Assembly (NCBI GenBank): GCA_021739805.1
Contig: JAIPBB010000111.1
Location: 1-14,960, forward strand
Origin: Saprospiraceae bacterium
GTDB taxonomy: Bacteria; Bacteroidota; Bacteroidia; Bacteroidales; JAIPBB01
Direction: 5' to 3'
DNA: 14,960 nucleotides
The position numbers and the translations under genes are program-made. Shown here piece after piece: positions 1-6,193 of this stretch. Every line of letters begins with the position of its first letter. Within the stretch, counting starts at the first letter, position 1. The notes below the pieces were generated by a model. It had not been told where the DNA came from. It ran no database searches and saw nothing but the letters and a program-made list of their open reading frames with translations.

Positions 1-175
1 ATTTAATCCCTTCAGGATTATTCAATGTTTATATAAACTTTGTTATTAATTTCAAAAAGAAATTAACTCACATTTAATCTGGTTTTACAATAAAGTACTA
101 AATAAAATTTCCCAGCCCATCAAAATAAAATTTAGCCAAAATTTATCTTTTAGTTTTTAATAATAAAAAAAGCTT

Positions 176-183
176 TATCTTTG
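176..183 (+). promoter_or_regulatory. Probable -7 promoter element for the secreted repeat protein
   Basis: TATCTTTG matches the Bacteroidota -7 consensus TAnnTTTG exactly. Transcription would begin near 188, leaving a leader of about 38 nt before the ATG at 226. No good -33 TTTG lies 19-21 bp upstream; that region is only T-rich. The call therefore rests on one element plus position. Confidence 0.5.
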
Positions 184-225
184 AATTGTGAATTAATATT
201 ATTTTAAACTCAAATAACTCCAAAT

Positions 226-705
226 ATGAAAAAGCTTGTTTTTTTAATTACAGTAACTTTATTGATTAGCACTTACACTATTGGGCAGGTAAAAGTATTT
301 TTCACAGGCGAAAAAGACAGATGTGCTTATGTGGTTAATGACGGTAAAATTTATGAAAGTGGAAGCACAAAATGTACAATGAGAAAGGCTTTATACACTT
401 TCACTGAAAATAAAGCATTCTATTATGATAAACAAAATGAATGTTGCCTGGTTCTCGAAGGAGATAAAATTTACAATGGCAGCATGAATAAAGACCAAAA
501 AGGCGAAGTCAGATTTATTATTAAAGGAAATGAATTAATCAATCCCGGCACTCCTAACGACAGCCAGTTTATTATTGAAGACAACAAAGTTTGGTTTGGC
601 AGTGATAATAAAATCAACCGCAAAGACAATGGTCCACTATTGTTTATCGAAGGTGAAATTCCTCCAATCGCACTTTATTTGATTTTATCGATTATTGTTC
701 GGTAA
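226..705 (+). CDS. Small secreted repeat protein of unknown function
   Basis: 159 residues; I do not recognise the family. Residues 1-20 form a signal peptide (MKK, then a hydrophobic stretch ending TYTIG before Q21), so the product is exported. The mature part is built from a repeat of about 40 residues: CAYVVNDGKIY starts at 33, CCLVLEGDKIY at 73 and SQFIIEDNKVW at 113. Weaker half-repeats lie between them (ALYTFTENKAF at 55, VRFIIKGNELI at 95, PLLFIEGEI at 137). This suggests stacked beta-hairpins of about 20 residues each. Cysteines occur at 33, 50, 73 and 74. The last 12 residues (IALYLILSIIVR) are hydrophobic and could insert in a membrane or pack in a beta structure. The gene stands alone, with a TATCTTTG promoter element upstream and no partner close downstream. 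The ATG at 226 is supported by the signal peptide beginning there. Function cannot be inferred. Confidence 0.75.
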   Translation: MKKLVFLITVTLLISTYTIGQVKVFFTGEKDRCAYVVNDGKIYESGSTKCTMRKALYTFTENKAFYYDKQNECCLVLEGDKIYNGSMNKDQKGEVRFIIKGNELINPGTPNDSQFIIEDNKVWFGSDNKINRKDNGPLLFIEGEIPPIALYLILSIIVR

Positions 706-930
706 GCGTCAGTTTGTGATTTAATTTGTCCTAAATATTCATTTTATTAATTTCATGGGTTAATTGCCTAATGTGCCTAGAGTGAATGAATTACTTGTGT
801 TTTTAGGACTTGGATATTAATTGTTTTTAATAATGCTTTGTATTCAATAGTCAAAATGTCTGAAAGAACCTTGTTTTTCGCTTCTTATAAATAGTTTATT
901 TATTATGAGTTAGTAACTACTTAACAAATT

Positions 931-966
931 ACTCAAGGCACTCTAAGTACTCCAAACTCTAGGCAC
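931..966. repeat. Dispersed word-like intergenic repeat, copy A
   Basis: A run of related words (actcaaggcac, tctaagtac, tccaaactc, taggcac). Read on the minus strand it aligns with the plus strand of 10094-10129 at about 28 of 36 positions by hand alignment, so the two are inverted copies of one repeat family. It has no coding potential. Confidence 0.6.
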
Positions 967-1030
967 TGATTTGATTTATTTTTTCTAAATTATTTTATTG
1001 GCAAGTTAATTTGAGTTTCAATATCTATTT

Positions 1031-1062
1031 TTTGATAATATTAATTATTATCTTTACTTTTG
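1031..1062 (+). promoter_or_regulatory. Promoter of the fabG operon
   Basis: A -33 TTTG at 1031-1034 and a perfect -7 TACTTTTG (TAnnTTTG) at 1055-1062 are separated by 20 bp, the usual Bacteroidota arrangement. Transcription should begin near 1067, giving a leader of about 19 nt before the ATG at 1086. The repressor gene at 5153 has the same -7 octamer and the same spacing. Confidence 0.75.
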
Positions 1063-1085
1063 ATTAAATTTTAATAAACAAAATT

Positions 1086-1832
1086 ATGGGACTACTAAAC
1101 GGAAAAACTGCTCTAATCACAGGAGCTTCACGTGGAATAGGAAAAGCAATAGCAATGAAATTTGCTGCTGAAGGTGCAGATATTGCGTTTTCTGATTTAT
1201 TTTATGATGATATAGCAAAAGAAACTGAGAATGATCTTCAAGCAATAGGAATTAAAGCAAAAGGCTATGCATCAGATGCCAGCTCATTCGTTGGCTCTGA
1301 AAAACTAATAACTGATGTTTTGGCAGAATTTGGAAAAATTGATATAGTTGTAAATAATGCTGGTATTACAAAGGATAATTTATTAATGCGAATGTCAGAA
1401 TCCGATTGGGATGCAGTTATTAATGTAAACTTAAAGTCAATTTTTAATATGACAAAAGCCGTCCAGCGTTCAATGCTAAAACAAAGAAGTGGGGTTATAA
1501 TAAATATGGGTTCAGTCGTTGGGATACAAGGAAATGCCGGACAATCAAATTATTCAGCATCAAAAGCCGGATTATTTGCTTTCACAAAATCTATAGCGCA
1601 AGAACTTGGTTCAAGAAATATCAGGGTAAATGCATTAGCACCAGGTTTTATAACAACTGAAATGACTAAAAATTTACCTGATGAAGTAAGAGAAAAATGG
1701 GTTCAGGATATTCCACTTAGAAGAGAAGGCTCACCTGAAGATGTTGCTAATGCTGCATTATTTCTTGCTTCTGATTTGTCATCATATATTTCGGGACAAG
1801 TAATTAACGTTTGTGGTGGCATGGTTACCTAG
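1086..1832 (+). CDS. fabG: 3-oxoacyl-[acyl-carrier-protein] reductase
   Basis: 248 residues, the normal length for FabG, a short-chain dehydrogenase/reductase. It reduces 3-oxoacyl-ACP to 3-hydroxyacyl-ACP with NADPH in the cytoplasmic type II fatty-acid elongation cycle. Visible motifs are the Rossmann glycine motif TGASRGIG at 12-19, NNAG at 90-93 and the active-site set N115, S143, Y156 and K160 (YSASK). PGFITTEM near 186-193 matches the mobile substrate-loop region, and the C-terminus ends GQVINVCGGMVT as in the family. The start at 1086 lies about 19 nt after a predicted transcription start. The next gene begins 21 bp after the stop on the same strand, so they are probably cotranscribed. 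No acpP or fabF neighbour is present. A related SDR acting on another substrate cannot be fully excluded, but sequence and length favour FabG. Confidence 0.93.
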   Translation: MGLLNGKTALITGASRGIGKAIAMKFAAEGADIAFSDLFYDDIAKETENDLQAIGIKAKGYASDASSFVGSEKLITDVLAEFGKIDIVVNNAGITKDNLLMRMSESDWDAVINVNLKSIFNMTKAVQRSMLKQRSGVIINMGSVVGIQGNAGQSNYSASKAGLFAFTKSIAQELGSRNIRVNALAPGFITTEMTKNLPDEVREKWVQDIPLRREGSPEDVANAALFLASDLSSYISGQVINVCGGMVT

Positions 1833-1853
1833 TAGGTTCAAAAACTTTCTAAA

Positions 1854-2783
1854 ATGAAACAACAAATAAAGGACTATTTCTCGTTTAGCAAATCTGAGCG
1901 CAGGGGAGTTGTTGTTTTGTTGTTAATTCTCTTTTTGATTTTAGTGATTAATTTTGCAATGCCTAAAATTATTTCAAAGCAGCAAATGGATTTTTCAGAG
2001 TTTGAAAAAGAAATTGCGGCCTTTGAGGCATCAAAATATGAAAGAAGTATTATTGCAGAAAACTTCTCAACGAATTATAAAAACTACTCTTCTAATTATA
2101 CAAACTATAATAGTTATTCAGAGAAATCAAAATTAACTCCTTTTCCATTTAATCCTAATGAAATCGGTTCAGAAGATTGGAGCAGAATTGGTTTAAATGA
2201 GAAAAAAATTAATGTTATTTTAAATTATCTTTCAAAAGGTGGGAAGTTCTATAAAAAAGAAGACCTTAGAAAAATCTATGTTATTACTGATGAAGAGTAT
2301 GAGACTCTTGAGCCTTTTATTATTCTCCCAGATAATTTGACTAAAAATGAAAATTCAAATGTTAATTACAATGAAAATTTTATAGTTGAATTAAATAGTG
2401 CAAAGCCTGAAGATTTGCAATTGGTTCGTGGAATTGGACCGGCATTTTCAAAACGCATTATTGCATACAGGGATAAACTGGGAGGATATTCTAATAACAA
2501 TCAATTGATGGAAGTTTTTGGGATGGATAGTGTGAGATTTAAGCAAATAGCACCATTTATGCATACAAATGACAGCTTAATTAATAAGATTCCAATAAAC
2601 TCAGCATCATATCAGAATCTTTTTTATCACCCTTATATTAATCATGAAATTGCTTTTGCAATAGTAAATTACAGATATAAACATGGTGCTTTTAAGTCTG
2701 ATGAAGATTTACTTAAACTTAAAGAAGTAAATGACTCTATATTAGATAAAATTAAACCTTATATTGAAATTAAAAACAAGTAA
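1854..2783 (+). CDS. Membrane-anchored protein with three helix-hairpin-helix (ComEA-like) domains
   Basis: 309 residues. A short basic N-terminus (KSERRG) precedes one transmembrane segment at about 18-36, then a polar Asn/Tyr/Ser-rich linker (about 60-95). Three helix-hairpin-helix units follow: about 98-156, 178-236 and 246-305. The middle unit is the most canonical, with VELNSAKPEDLQLVRGIGPAFSKRIIAYR, a ComEA-like pattern in which VRGIGP is the hairpin. The first and third have degenerate hairpins, so they may be structural. In established families this fold binds DNA backbone without sequence specificity, and ComEA acts in DNA uptake. Whether this protein binds DNA is inference. The topology suggests the HhH units face the periplasm, which is not certain. 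It follows fabG by 21 bp and is followed after 11 bp by the DUF2809 gene, indicating an operon. Confidence 0.8.
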   Translation: MKQQIKDYFSFSKSERRGVVVLLLILFLILVINFAMPKIISKQQMDFSEFEKEIAAFEASKYERSIIAENFSTNYKNYSSNYTNYNSYSEKSKLTPFPFNPNEIGSEDWSRIGLNEKKINVILNYLSKGGKFYKKEDLRKIYVITDEEYETLEPFIILPDNLTKNENSNVNYNENFIVELNSAKPEDLQLVRGIGPAFSKRIIAYRDKLGGYSNNNQLMEVFGMDSVRFKQIAPFMHTNDSLINKIPINSASYQNLFYHPYINHEIAFAIVNYRYKHGAFKSDEDLLKLKEVNDSILDKIKPYIEIKNK

Positions 2784-2794
2784 CAAAGCTAAAA

Positions 2795-3194
2795 ATGGAC
2801 TCAATACTAACAAAAAAAACATCTTATAGGAATTTTATCGATTATCATAATAGTTCCACTTGGGATTTACACGAAATTCTATGAAGGTCCTTATGCCATT
2901 TTTGTTAATAATTCTTTGGGAGGAGTTTTTTATGAAATCTTCTGGTGCTTATTGATTTATATTTTCTTTATAAAAAGCAAACCAATTAAAATTGTAATTA
3001 TAGTTTTATTAATTACTTGCGGTCTTGAATTTCTACCGCTTTGGCATCCACCATTTTTAGAAAATCTAAGAAGTAATTTTATTGGACAAACTGTTCTTGG
3101 AAACTCATTCAATAAAACAGATTTTATTTATTATTTTGCAGGAAGCTTGATTGGCTGGTTGTGGATGAGTTTAATTAATAAAGTGAAACATTAG
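2795..3194 (+). pseudogene. DUF2809 family membrane protein, frame broken at an A8 run
   Basis: The ATG at 2795, 11 bp after the previous stop, opens a frame that soon ends (MDSILTKKTS..., TGA at about 2882). The conserved protein lies in another frame, open from after a TAA at 2808 to the stop at 3194, with no good start of its own. Removing one A from the eight-A run at 2812-2819 joins the two into one 132-residue protein: MDSILTKK, then HLIGILSIIIIVPLGIYTKF and onward to the end. The joined protein has several hydrophobic segments and the DUF2809 signature LEFLPLWHPPFLENLRSNFIG followed by TDFIYYFAGSLIGWLWM, at normal family length. The break could be a sequencing or assembly error, a recent mutation, or a slippage site that restores the frame. 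A TTG at 2916 could be read as a start but would drop the N-terminal third. The function of DUF2809 is unknown. Confidence 0.8.
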
Positions 3195-3212
3195 TTAGTT
3201 GTTTCAGGTTTC

Positions 3213-3296
3213 ACACTTCGACTTCGCTCAGTGCAAGGGTTTCAAGTTTCTTGTTGCTCGTTTCTCGTTTCTGGACACTGAGCGGAGCCGAAGTGT
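3213..3296. repeat. Imperfect inverted repeat (CACTTCG...CAGTG type)
   Basis: The left arm at 3213-3233 and the right arm at 3276-3296 are reverse complements at 19 of 21 positions, with a 42-nt loop. In RNA this would make a stable stem, so it could end transcription of the fabG operon, although no T-run follows. The left arm with its flanks (3206-3243) recurs reverse-complemented at 10210-10241 with a 6-bp deletion, so it is a dispersed element rather than a one-off terminator. Confidence 0.75.
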
Positions 3297-3335
3297 CGTG
3301 CTTGCGAAGCTTGCTTCGTCCGTTTGGATTGCAAG

Positions 3336-3467
3336 TTCATTTCGAGCGGTCTGTAATGAAGTCGAAGCGAAGCTAAGTAATCTGTTTATTATCAATATTG
3401 AGCTTACTTCAACGGATTGCTTCAGTCGTTCCTCCCTGCTAGCCGGCATGCAAGCTTCGCAATGAGG
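3336..3467. repeat. Degenerate large inverted-repeat element, copy 1
   Basis: Related to the cleaner element at 6101-6189. The 26 bases at 3410-3435 are identical to 6152-6177 in the same orientation. The left half keeps CGAAGCGAAGC and AATCTGTT, separated by an extra TAAGT. The right end TTCGCAATGAGG corresponds to TTCGCAATGACGG. A clean 20-bp insertion at 3436-3455 splits the right arm. The arms no longer pair well over their full length, so this is probably an older, decayed copy. Confidence 0.65.
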
Positions 3468-3479
3468 CTTTTTGCTATC

Positions 3480-3662
3480 TGTATTGCTTATTGCCTCTCA
3501 AGTTCTCAGGTTCTCCCATTCTCCCCTTCACCGACTCTCCTCTTCTCATGCTCTCATGCTCACCGACTCAATTTGACTTTTGCCTTTTTACTTTTTGAAT
3601 ACCGATTACCGACTGCCTTTTTTGCCTTTTGCCTTTTTACTTTTGCCTTTATACTTCTGCCA
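3480..3662. repeat. Pyrimidine-rich word-like low-complexity array
   Basis: The plus strand is a chain of short related words: TTCTC/GTTCTC (about 3497-3530), CTCATG and CACCGACTC (about 3526-3570), ACCGATTACCGACTGCC (3602-3618), and TTTTGCC with TTTTTAC (about 3579-3655). The words repeat irregularly rather than as a strict tandem. It abuts the 3' end of dinB directly and has no coding or RNA-gene signature. Confidence 0.6.
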
Positions 3663-4853
3663 TCACAAAGCCACCGCTCTCTTAATCGCACTTTTCCCAT
3701 ATCTCAATCTCATTCTATCCATTGCCTGATATAAGCTCGTCATTTCATGAGTGTCTTCAAAAAGATTTAATTGCTGTGTTCCATGAACTAAATGGCTGAA
3801 TTTCAAACCTATCAGTCTGATTAGCATTCTTCTTGTGTATAATTGTTTAAATAATTCTTTGCTAACTTCAAGGAGCACATGGTCGAAGGAAGTATAAGGA
3901 ATTCGTCTTTGCAAAGTATGAGTATCGAAATTTGAATAACGGATTTTAACCATAACACAAGAAGTCAGATATTGCTTTTTCCTCAGGCGAAAGGCATTTT
4001 TCTCAACCATCCCAATCAAAATCTCATTAAGCCTGATAATATCAATAGTATCTTTATCGAAAGTTCTTTCTGTTCCGATTGATTTACTTTCTGAATATTG
4101 AGCAACCGGAGTTGAGTCGATTCCATTTGCTTTTTTCCAGATGATAATCCCGTTTTTCCCCATCACTTTTTCCATCATCTCGGGAGGAACTTCGCTAAGA
4201 GTTTTAATGGTTGACAATCCCATTGACCTTAAAAGCTTATATGCCTGATTACCCAGCATAGGAATTTTCCTGATTGAAAGCGGAAAAAGAAAAGGCTGAA
4301 CCTGCTCTTTTGGCACTTGAAGTAATCCATTTGGTTTTGCTTCTCCTGTTGCAATTTTCGAAACTGTTTTGTTTGTTGATAAACCAAACGAAATTGGCAG
4401 ACCTGTGTTTTTAATAATCATTTCCCTAAGCTCTGTTGTCCACATCAAACAGCCGAAAAACCTGTCCATACCCGTTATGTCAAGATAATGCTCATCAATT
4501 GAAGCTTTTTCATAAACCGGAGCTTTTTCGGCAACAATTTCTGTTACAATATTTGAATACTTAGTATATTGATCATGGTCGCCTCTTACAATTATTGCAT
4601 CTTCACATAATCGTCTTGCCATTTTCATTGGCATACCGGAATGCACTCCAAAAAGCCTTGATTCGTAGCTACAACTGGCTACAACACCTCTGTCGGAAGC
4701 TCCGCCAATAATCACCGGTTTTCCGTTTAATTTGGAATTAAGCAATCGTTCAACTGACACAAAGAAAGTATCAAGGTCGAGATGGACGATGGTTTTGTTA
4801 GCTCCATTAACTTGATTAGCATCATAATAATTCGTTAGACTCTTCTTTAACAT
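3663..4853 (-). CDS. dinB: Y-family DNA polymerase IV (translesion polymerase)
   Basis: 396 residues. It copies past damaged template bases with low fidelity. The palm metal-binding aspartates are in HLDLDTFF (D26 first, D28), with F31 at the steric-gate position by alignment to known Y-family enzymes. The second catalytic motif is SIDEHYLD (S118, D120, E121); most DinB proteins have SIDEAYLD, so H122 marks a subfamily. An HhH thumb segment lies near RKIPMLGNQAYKLLRSMG (about 194-211), and the little finger starts near KSIGTERTF. QLNLF at 361-365 fits a sliding-clamp binding motif, followed by a 31-residue basic tail ending KSAIKRAVAL. The 25-residue extension before HLDLD is modest, and the ATG at 4853 is the best start. 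It is transcribed divergently from the LexA/CI-like repressor at 5153, suggesting damage-induced control. I could not find a clean promoter for dinB itself. Confidence 0.9.
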   Translation of the reverse strand: MLKKSLTNYYDANQVNGANKTIVHLDLDTFFVSVERLLNSKLNGKPVIIGGASDRGVVASCSYESRLFGVHSGMPMKMARRLCEDAIIVRGDHDQYTKYSNIVTEIVAEKAPVYEKASIDEHYLDITGMDRFFGCLMWTTELREMIIKNTGLPISFGLSTNKTVSKIATGEAKPNGLLQVPKEQVQPFLFPLSIRKIPMLGNQAYKLLRSMGLSTIKTLSEVPPEMMEKVMGKNGIIIWKKANGIDSTPVAQYSESKSIGTERTFDKDTIDIIRLNEILIGMVEKNAFRLRKKQYLTSCVMVKIRYSNFDTHTLQRRIPYTSFDHVLLEVSKELFKQLYTRRMLIRLIGLKFSHLVHGTQQLNLFEDTHEMTSLYQAMDRMRLRYGKSAIKRAVAL

Positions 4854-5055
4854 TAGTTTAATAATATTTGAATATCGAACACCGATTAACGATTTTAGAT
4901 TTCAGAAGTAAACCAAAGCATTATTTATTCAGTTTTACTATGAAAAATTATTCGTGAATTCGTGGCTTAATTTTTTATTTTATAATTTAATTCTCCAATT
5001 ATTTAATCCCAACATTTAAAATTTTTAAATCTTTTTCAAAAAAAATTAAAAAAAA

Positions 5056-5087
5056 TTTGCTTGTGAATAAAATTGATATTACTTTTG
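5056..5087 (+). promoter_or_regulatory. Promoter of the LexA/CI-like repressor gene
   Basis: A -33 TTTG at 5056-5059 and a perfect -7 TACTTTTG at 5080-5087 are 20 bp apart. Transcription should begin near 5092, leaving a leader of about 60 nt before the ATG at 5153. The palindrome at 5086-5102 overlaps the end of the -7 element and the start site, where a bound repressor would block RNA polymerase. Confidence 0.7.
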
Positions 5088-5102
5088 ATTATTATTTAAT
5101 CA
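5086..5102. promoter_or_regulatory. Candidate operator O1 (TGATTA-N5-TAATCA)
   Basis: A perfect 6-bp inverted repeat with a 5-bp spacer sits over the -7 element and predicted start of the repressor gene. The same half-site pair recurs at 5120-5132. Two copies beside a gene for a dimeric HTH repressor suggest autoregulation. The region is AT-rich, so chance palindromes are a real risk. Confidence 0.45.
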
Positions 5103-5119
5103 TATTTACGGCTACAATA

Positions 5120-5132
5120 TAATCATTGATTA
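5120..5132. promoter_or_regulatory. Candidate operator O2 (TAATCA-T-TGATTA)
   Basis: A perfect 13-bp odd palindrome in the predicted leader of the repressor gene, made from the same half-sites as O1 but in the opposite order. Its centre (5126) is 32 bp from the O1 centre (5094), close to three helical turns. It overlaps a TTG that could be mistaken for a start codon. Confidence 0.45.
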
Positions 5133-5152
5133 ACTTAAAACCAAAAAATATT

Positions 5153-5962
5153 ATGTATTTCTCATCCAACATTAAACTTTTAAGAAAAAGAAATGGCAGA
5201 ACCCAGGACGATGTTGCCTTTGCTCTGGACATGAAGCGATCAACTTTAAGCGGCTACGAAAACGAAGTTGCCCAGGCAAATATTAATGTATTAATTGCTT
5301 TTTCAAATTATTATAATATTGCGATTGACACATTAATAAAAGTTAATCTTTCGGAATTAAGCGAAAGTCAACTATCGCAAGTTGAAAGAGGATATGATGT
5401 TTATATCAAAGGAAGTAATTTAAGAGTTCTTTCAACCACTGTAAACAATGATAATGAAGAAAATATTGAATTAGTGAATCAAAAGGCAAGTGCAGGTTAT
5501 ACAACAGGTTTTGCCGACCCCGAATTTATCAGGGTTCTTCCAACATTTAATTTGCCTTTTTTATCTAAAGAAAAAAAGTACAGAACATTTCAGATAACCG
5601 GAGATTCCATGCTTCCAATTCCTGATAAATCATTTGTTACAGGTGAATTTGTGCAAAACTGGAATCATTTGAAAAACAATCTTCCATATATAGTCTTAAC
5701 TTTAGATGATGGTATTGTTTTCAAGGTAGTTGAAAACCAGATTAAAGACAAGGGAAATATCAAACTACATTCATTAAATCCTTTGTACGAACCTTATGAA
5801 ATAGATGTAAAAAACATTAGGGAAATCTGGAAATTTGTTAATTATATCAGTTCTGAAATGCCCGAACCAAATCTTCCAAAGGATAATTTAGTTGAAACTG
5901 TAAAAAGCCTACAAAAAGAAGTTAAGGCAATTCAAATGAAAATGAATTTGGGGATGAACTAA
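5153..5962 (+). CDS. LexA/CI-like repressor: XRE helix-turn-helix plus S24 self-cleavage domain
   Basis: 269 residues from the ATG at 5153; a TTG nine codons upstream lies inside a palindrome and is unlikely. Residues about 6-62 are an XRE/Cro-type helix-turn-helix (TQDDVAFALDMKRSTLSGYENE). Residues about 105-225 form an S24/LexA-type domain: candidate cleavage bond A114-G115 (KASAGY), catalytic serine S152 in TGDSMLP and lysine K191 in IVFKVVE. All three elements are intact with LexA-like spacing (38 and 39 residues). A C-terminal helix (about 243-266, NLVETVKSLQKEVKAIQ) may be a short coiled coil. In this family, RecA on single-stranded DNA triggers self-cleavage and derepression. The divergent dinB and the palindromes in the promoter and leader suggest it controls both genes; this is inference. 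It could also be a prophage-type CI repressor, but no phage genes are near. A classical LexA would have a winged-helix N-terminus, which this lacks. Confidence 0.85.
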   Translation: MYFSSNIKLLRKRNGRTQDDVAFALDMKRSTLSGYENEVAQANINVLIAFSNYYNIAIDTLIKVNLSELSESQLSQVERGYDVYIKGSNLRVLSTTVNNDNEENIELVNQKASAGYTTGFADPEFIRVLPTFNLPFLSKEKKYRTFQITGDSMLPIPDKSFVTGEFVQNWNHLKNNLPYIVLTLDDGIVFKVVENQIKDKGNIKLHSLNPLYEPYEIDVKNIREIWKFVNYISSEMPEPNLPKDNLVETVKSLQKEVKAIQMKMNLGMN

Positions 5963-6100
5963 TTTAAATGAACTATTTAGCAATCTGAAAATTGAGAAAT
6001 TAAAGAAATTCATCTGTATATGGAAAAGTCATTTATGGTTATTTGCCCTTTGGGCGTCATTTACTTCGTGTCATTTATCCTTCGGACGTCATTTGCTTTG

Positions 6101-6189
6101 CGTCATTGCGAGCGAAGCGAAGCAATCTGTTAATAATTTTTACTACATAATCAACGGATTGCTTCAGTCGTTCCTCCTTCGCAATGACG
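6101..6189. repeat. Large inverted-repeat element, copy 2 (CGTCATTGCGA...TCGCAATGACG)
   Basis: The left arm at 6101-6131 and right arm at 6153-6189 pair imperfectly around a loop of about 21 nt. The ends CGTCATTGCGA and TCGCAATGACG match perfectly, and GAAGCAATCTGTT pairs with AACGGATTGCTTC with one G-T mismatch. The middle of the right arm carries a few extra bases. Similar palindromic CATTGCGAG/CGAAGCAATC elements are common between genes in many bacteria; I give this from memory of such genomes, not from a search. There is no transposase, so if mobile it would need help in trans. Confidence 0.75.
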
Positions 6190-6193
6190 GTTT

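Larger units (their letters stand above)
706..1085. other. Gene-free 380-bp interval with repeat words and the fabG promoter
   Basis: No coding frame is convincing on either strand. It contains an 11-bp perfect inverted repeat, GTGCCTAGAGT at 773-783 and ACTCTAGGCAC at 956-966. It also holds the word-like repeat at 931-966 and the fabG promoter at 1031-1062. The inverted-repeat arms are 172 bp apart, so they look like scattered copies of a repeat word rather than a terminator. Confidence 0.6.
3195..3662. other. Gene-free interval made of repeats
   Basis: This 468-bp stretch between convergent genes (DUF2809 on plus, dinB on minus) has no credible gene. Short open frames cross it on both strands, but they consist of repeat words and lack any protein signature. 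It holds three blocks listed separately: an inverted repeat at 3213-3296, a degenerate large inverted element at 3336-3467 and a pyrimidine-rich word array at 3480-3662. A further 14-bp palindrome, CGAAGCTTGCTTCG, lies at 3305-3318. Confidence 0.7.

Noticed and set aside
4..20. Hairpin TAATCC-N5-GGATTA at the window start as a terminator
   Set aside because: Only a 6-bp AT-rich stem with no clear T-run; the upstream gene is not in the window.
1954..2136. Plus-strand 60-codon ORF inside the helix-hairpin-helix gene, and similar ORFs inside other genes
   Set aside because: Shadow frames of strong coding sequences without any recognisable protein feature.
3199..3734. Short ORFs on both strands in the repeat region before dinB
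   Set aside because: They run through hairpin elements and low-complexity words, show no protein signature, and one overlaps the dinB 3' end antisense.
4854..5055. Promoter for dinB on the minus strand
   Set aside because: The only near match to TAnnTTTG (TACTTCTG at 4903-4910 reversed) has no -33 partner at a suitable distance, so it was not listed.
5126..5152. TTG at 5126 as start of the repressor gene
   Set aside because: It lies at the centre of a 13-bp palindrome, and the HTH domain begins properly from the ATG at 5153.
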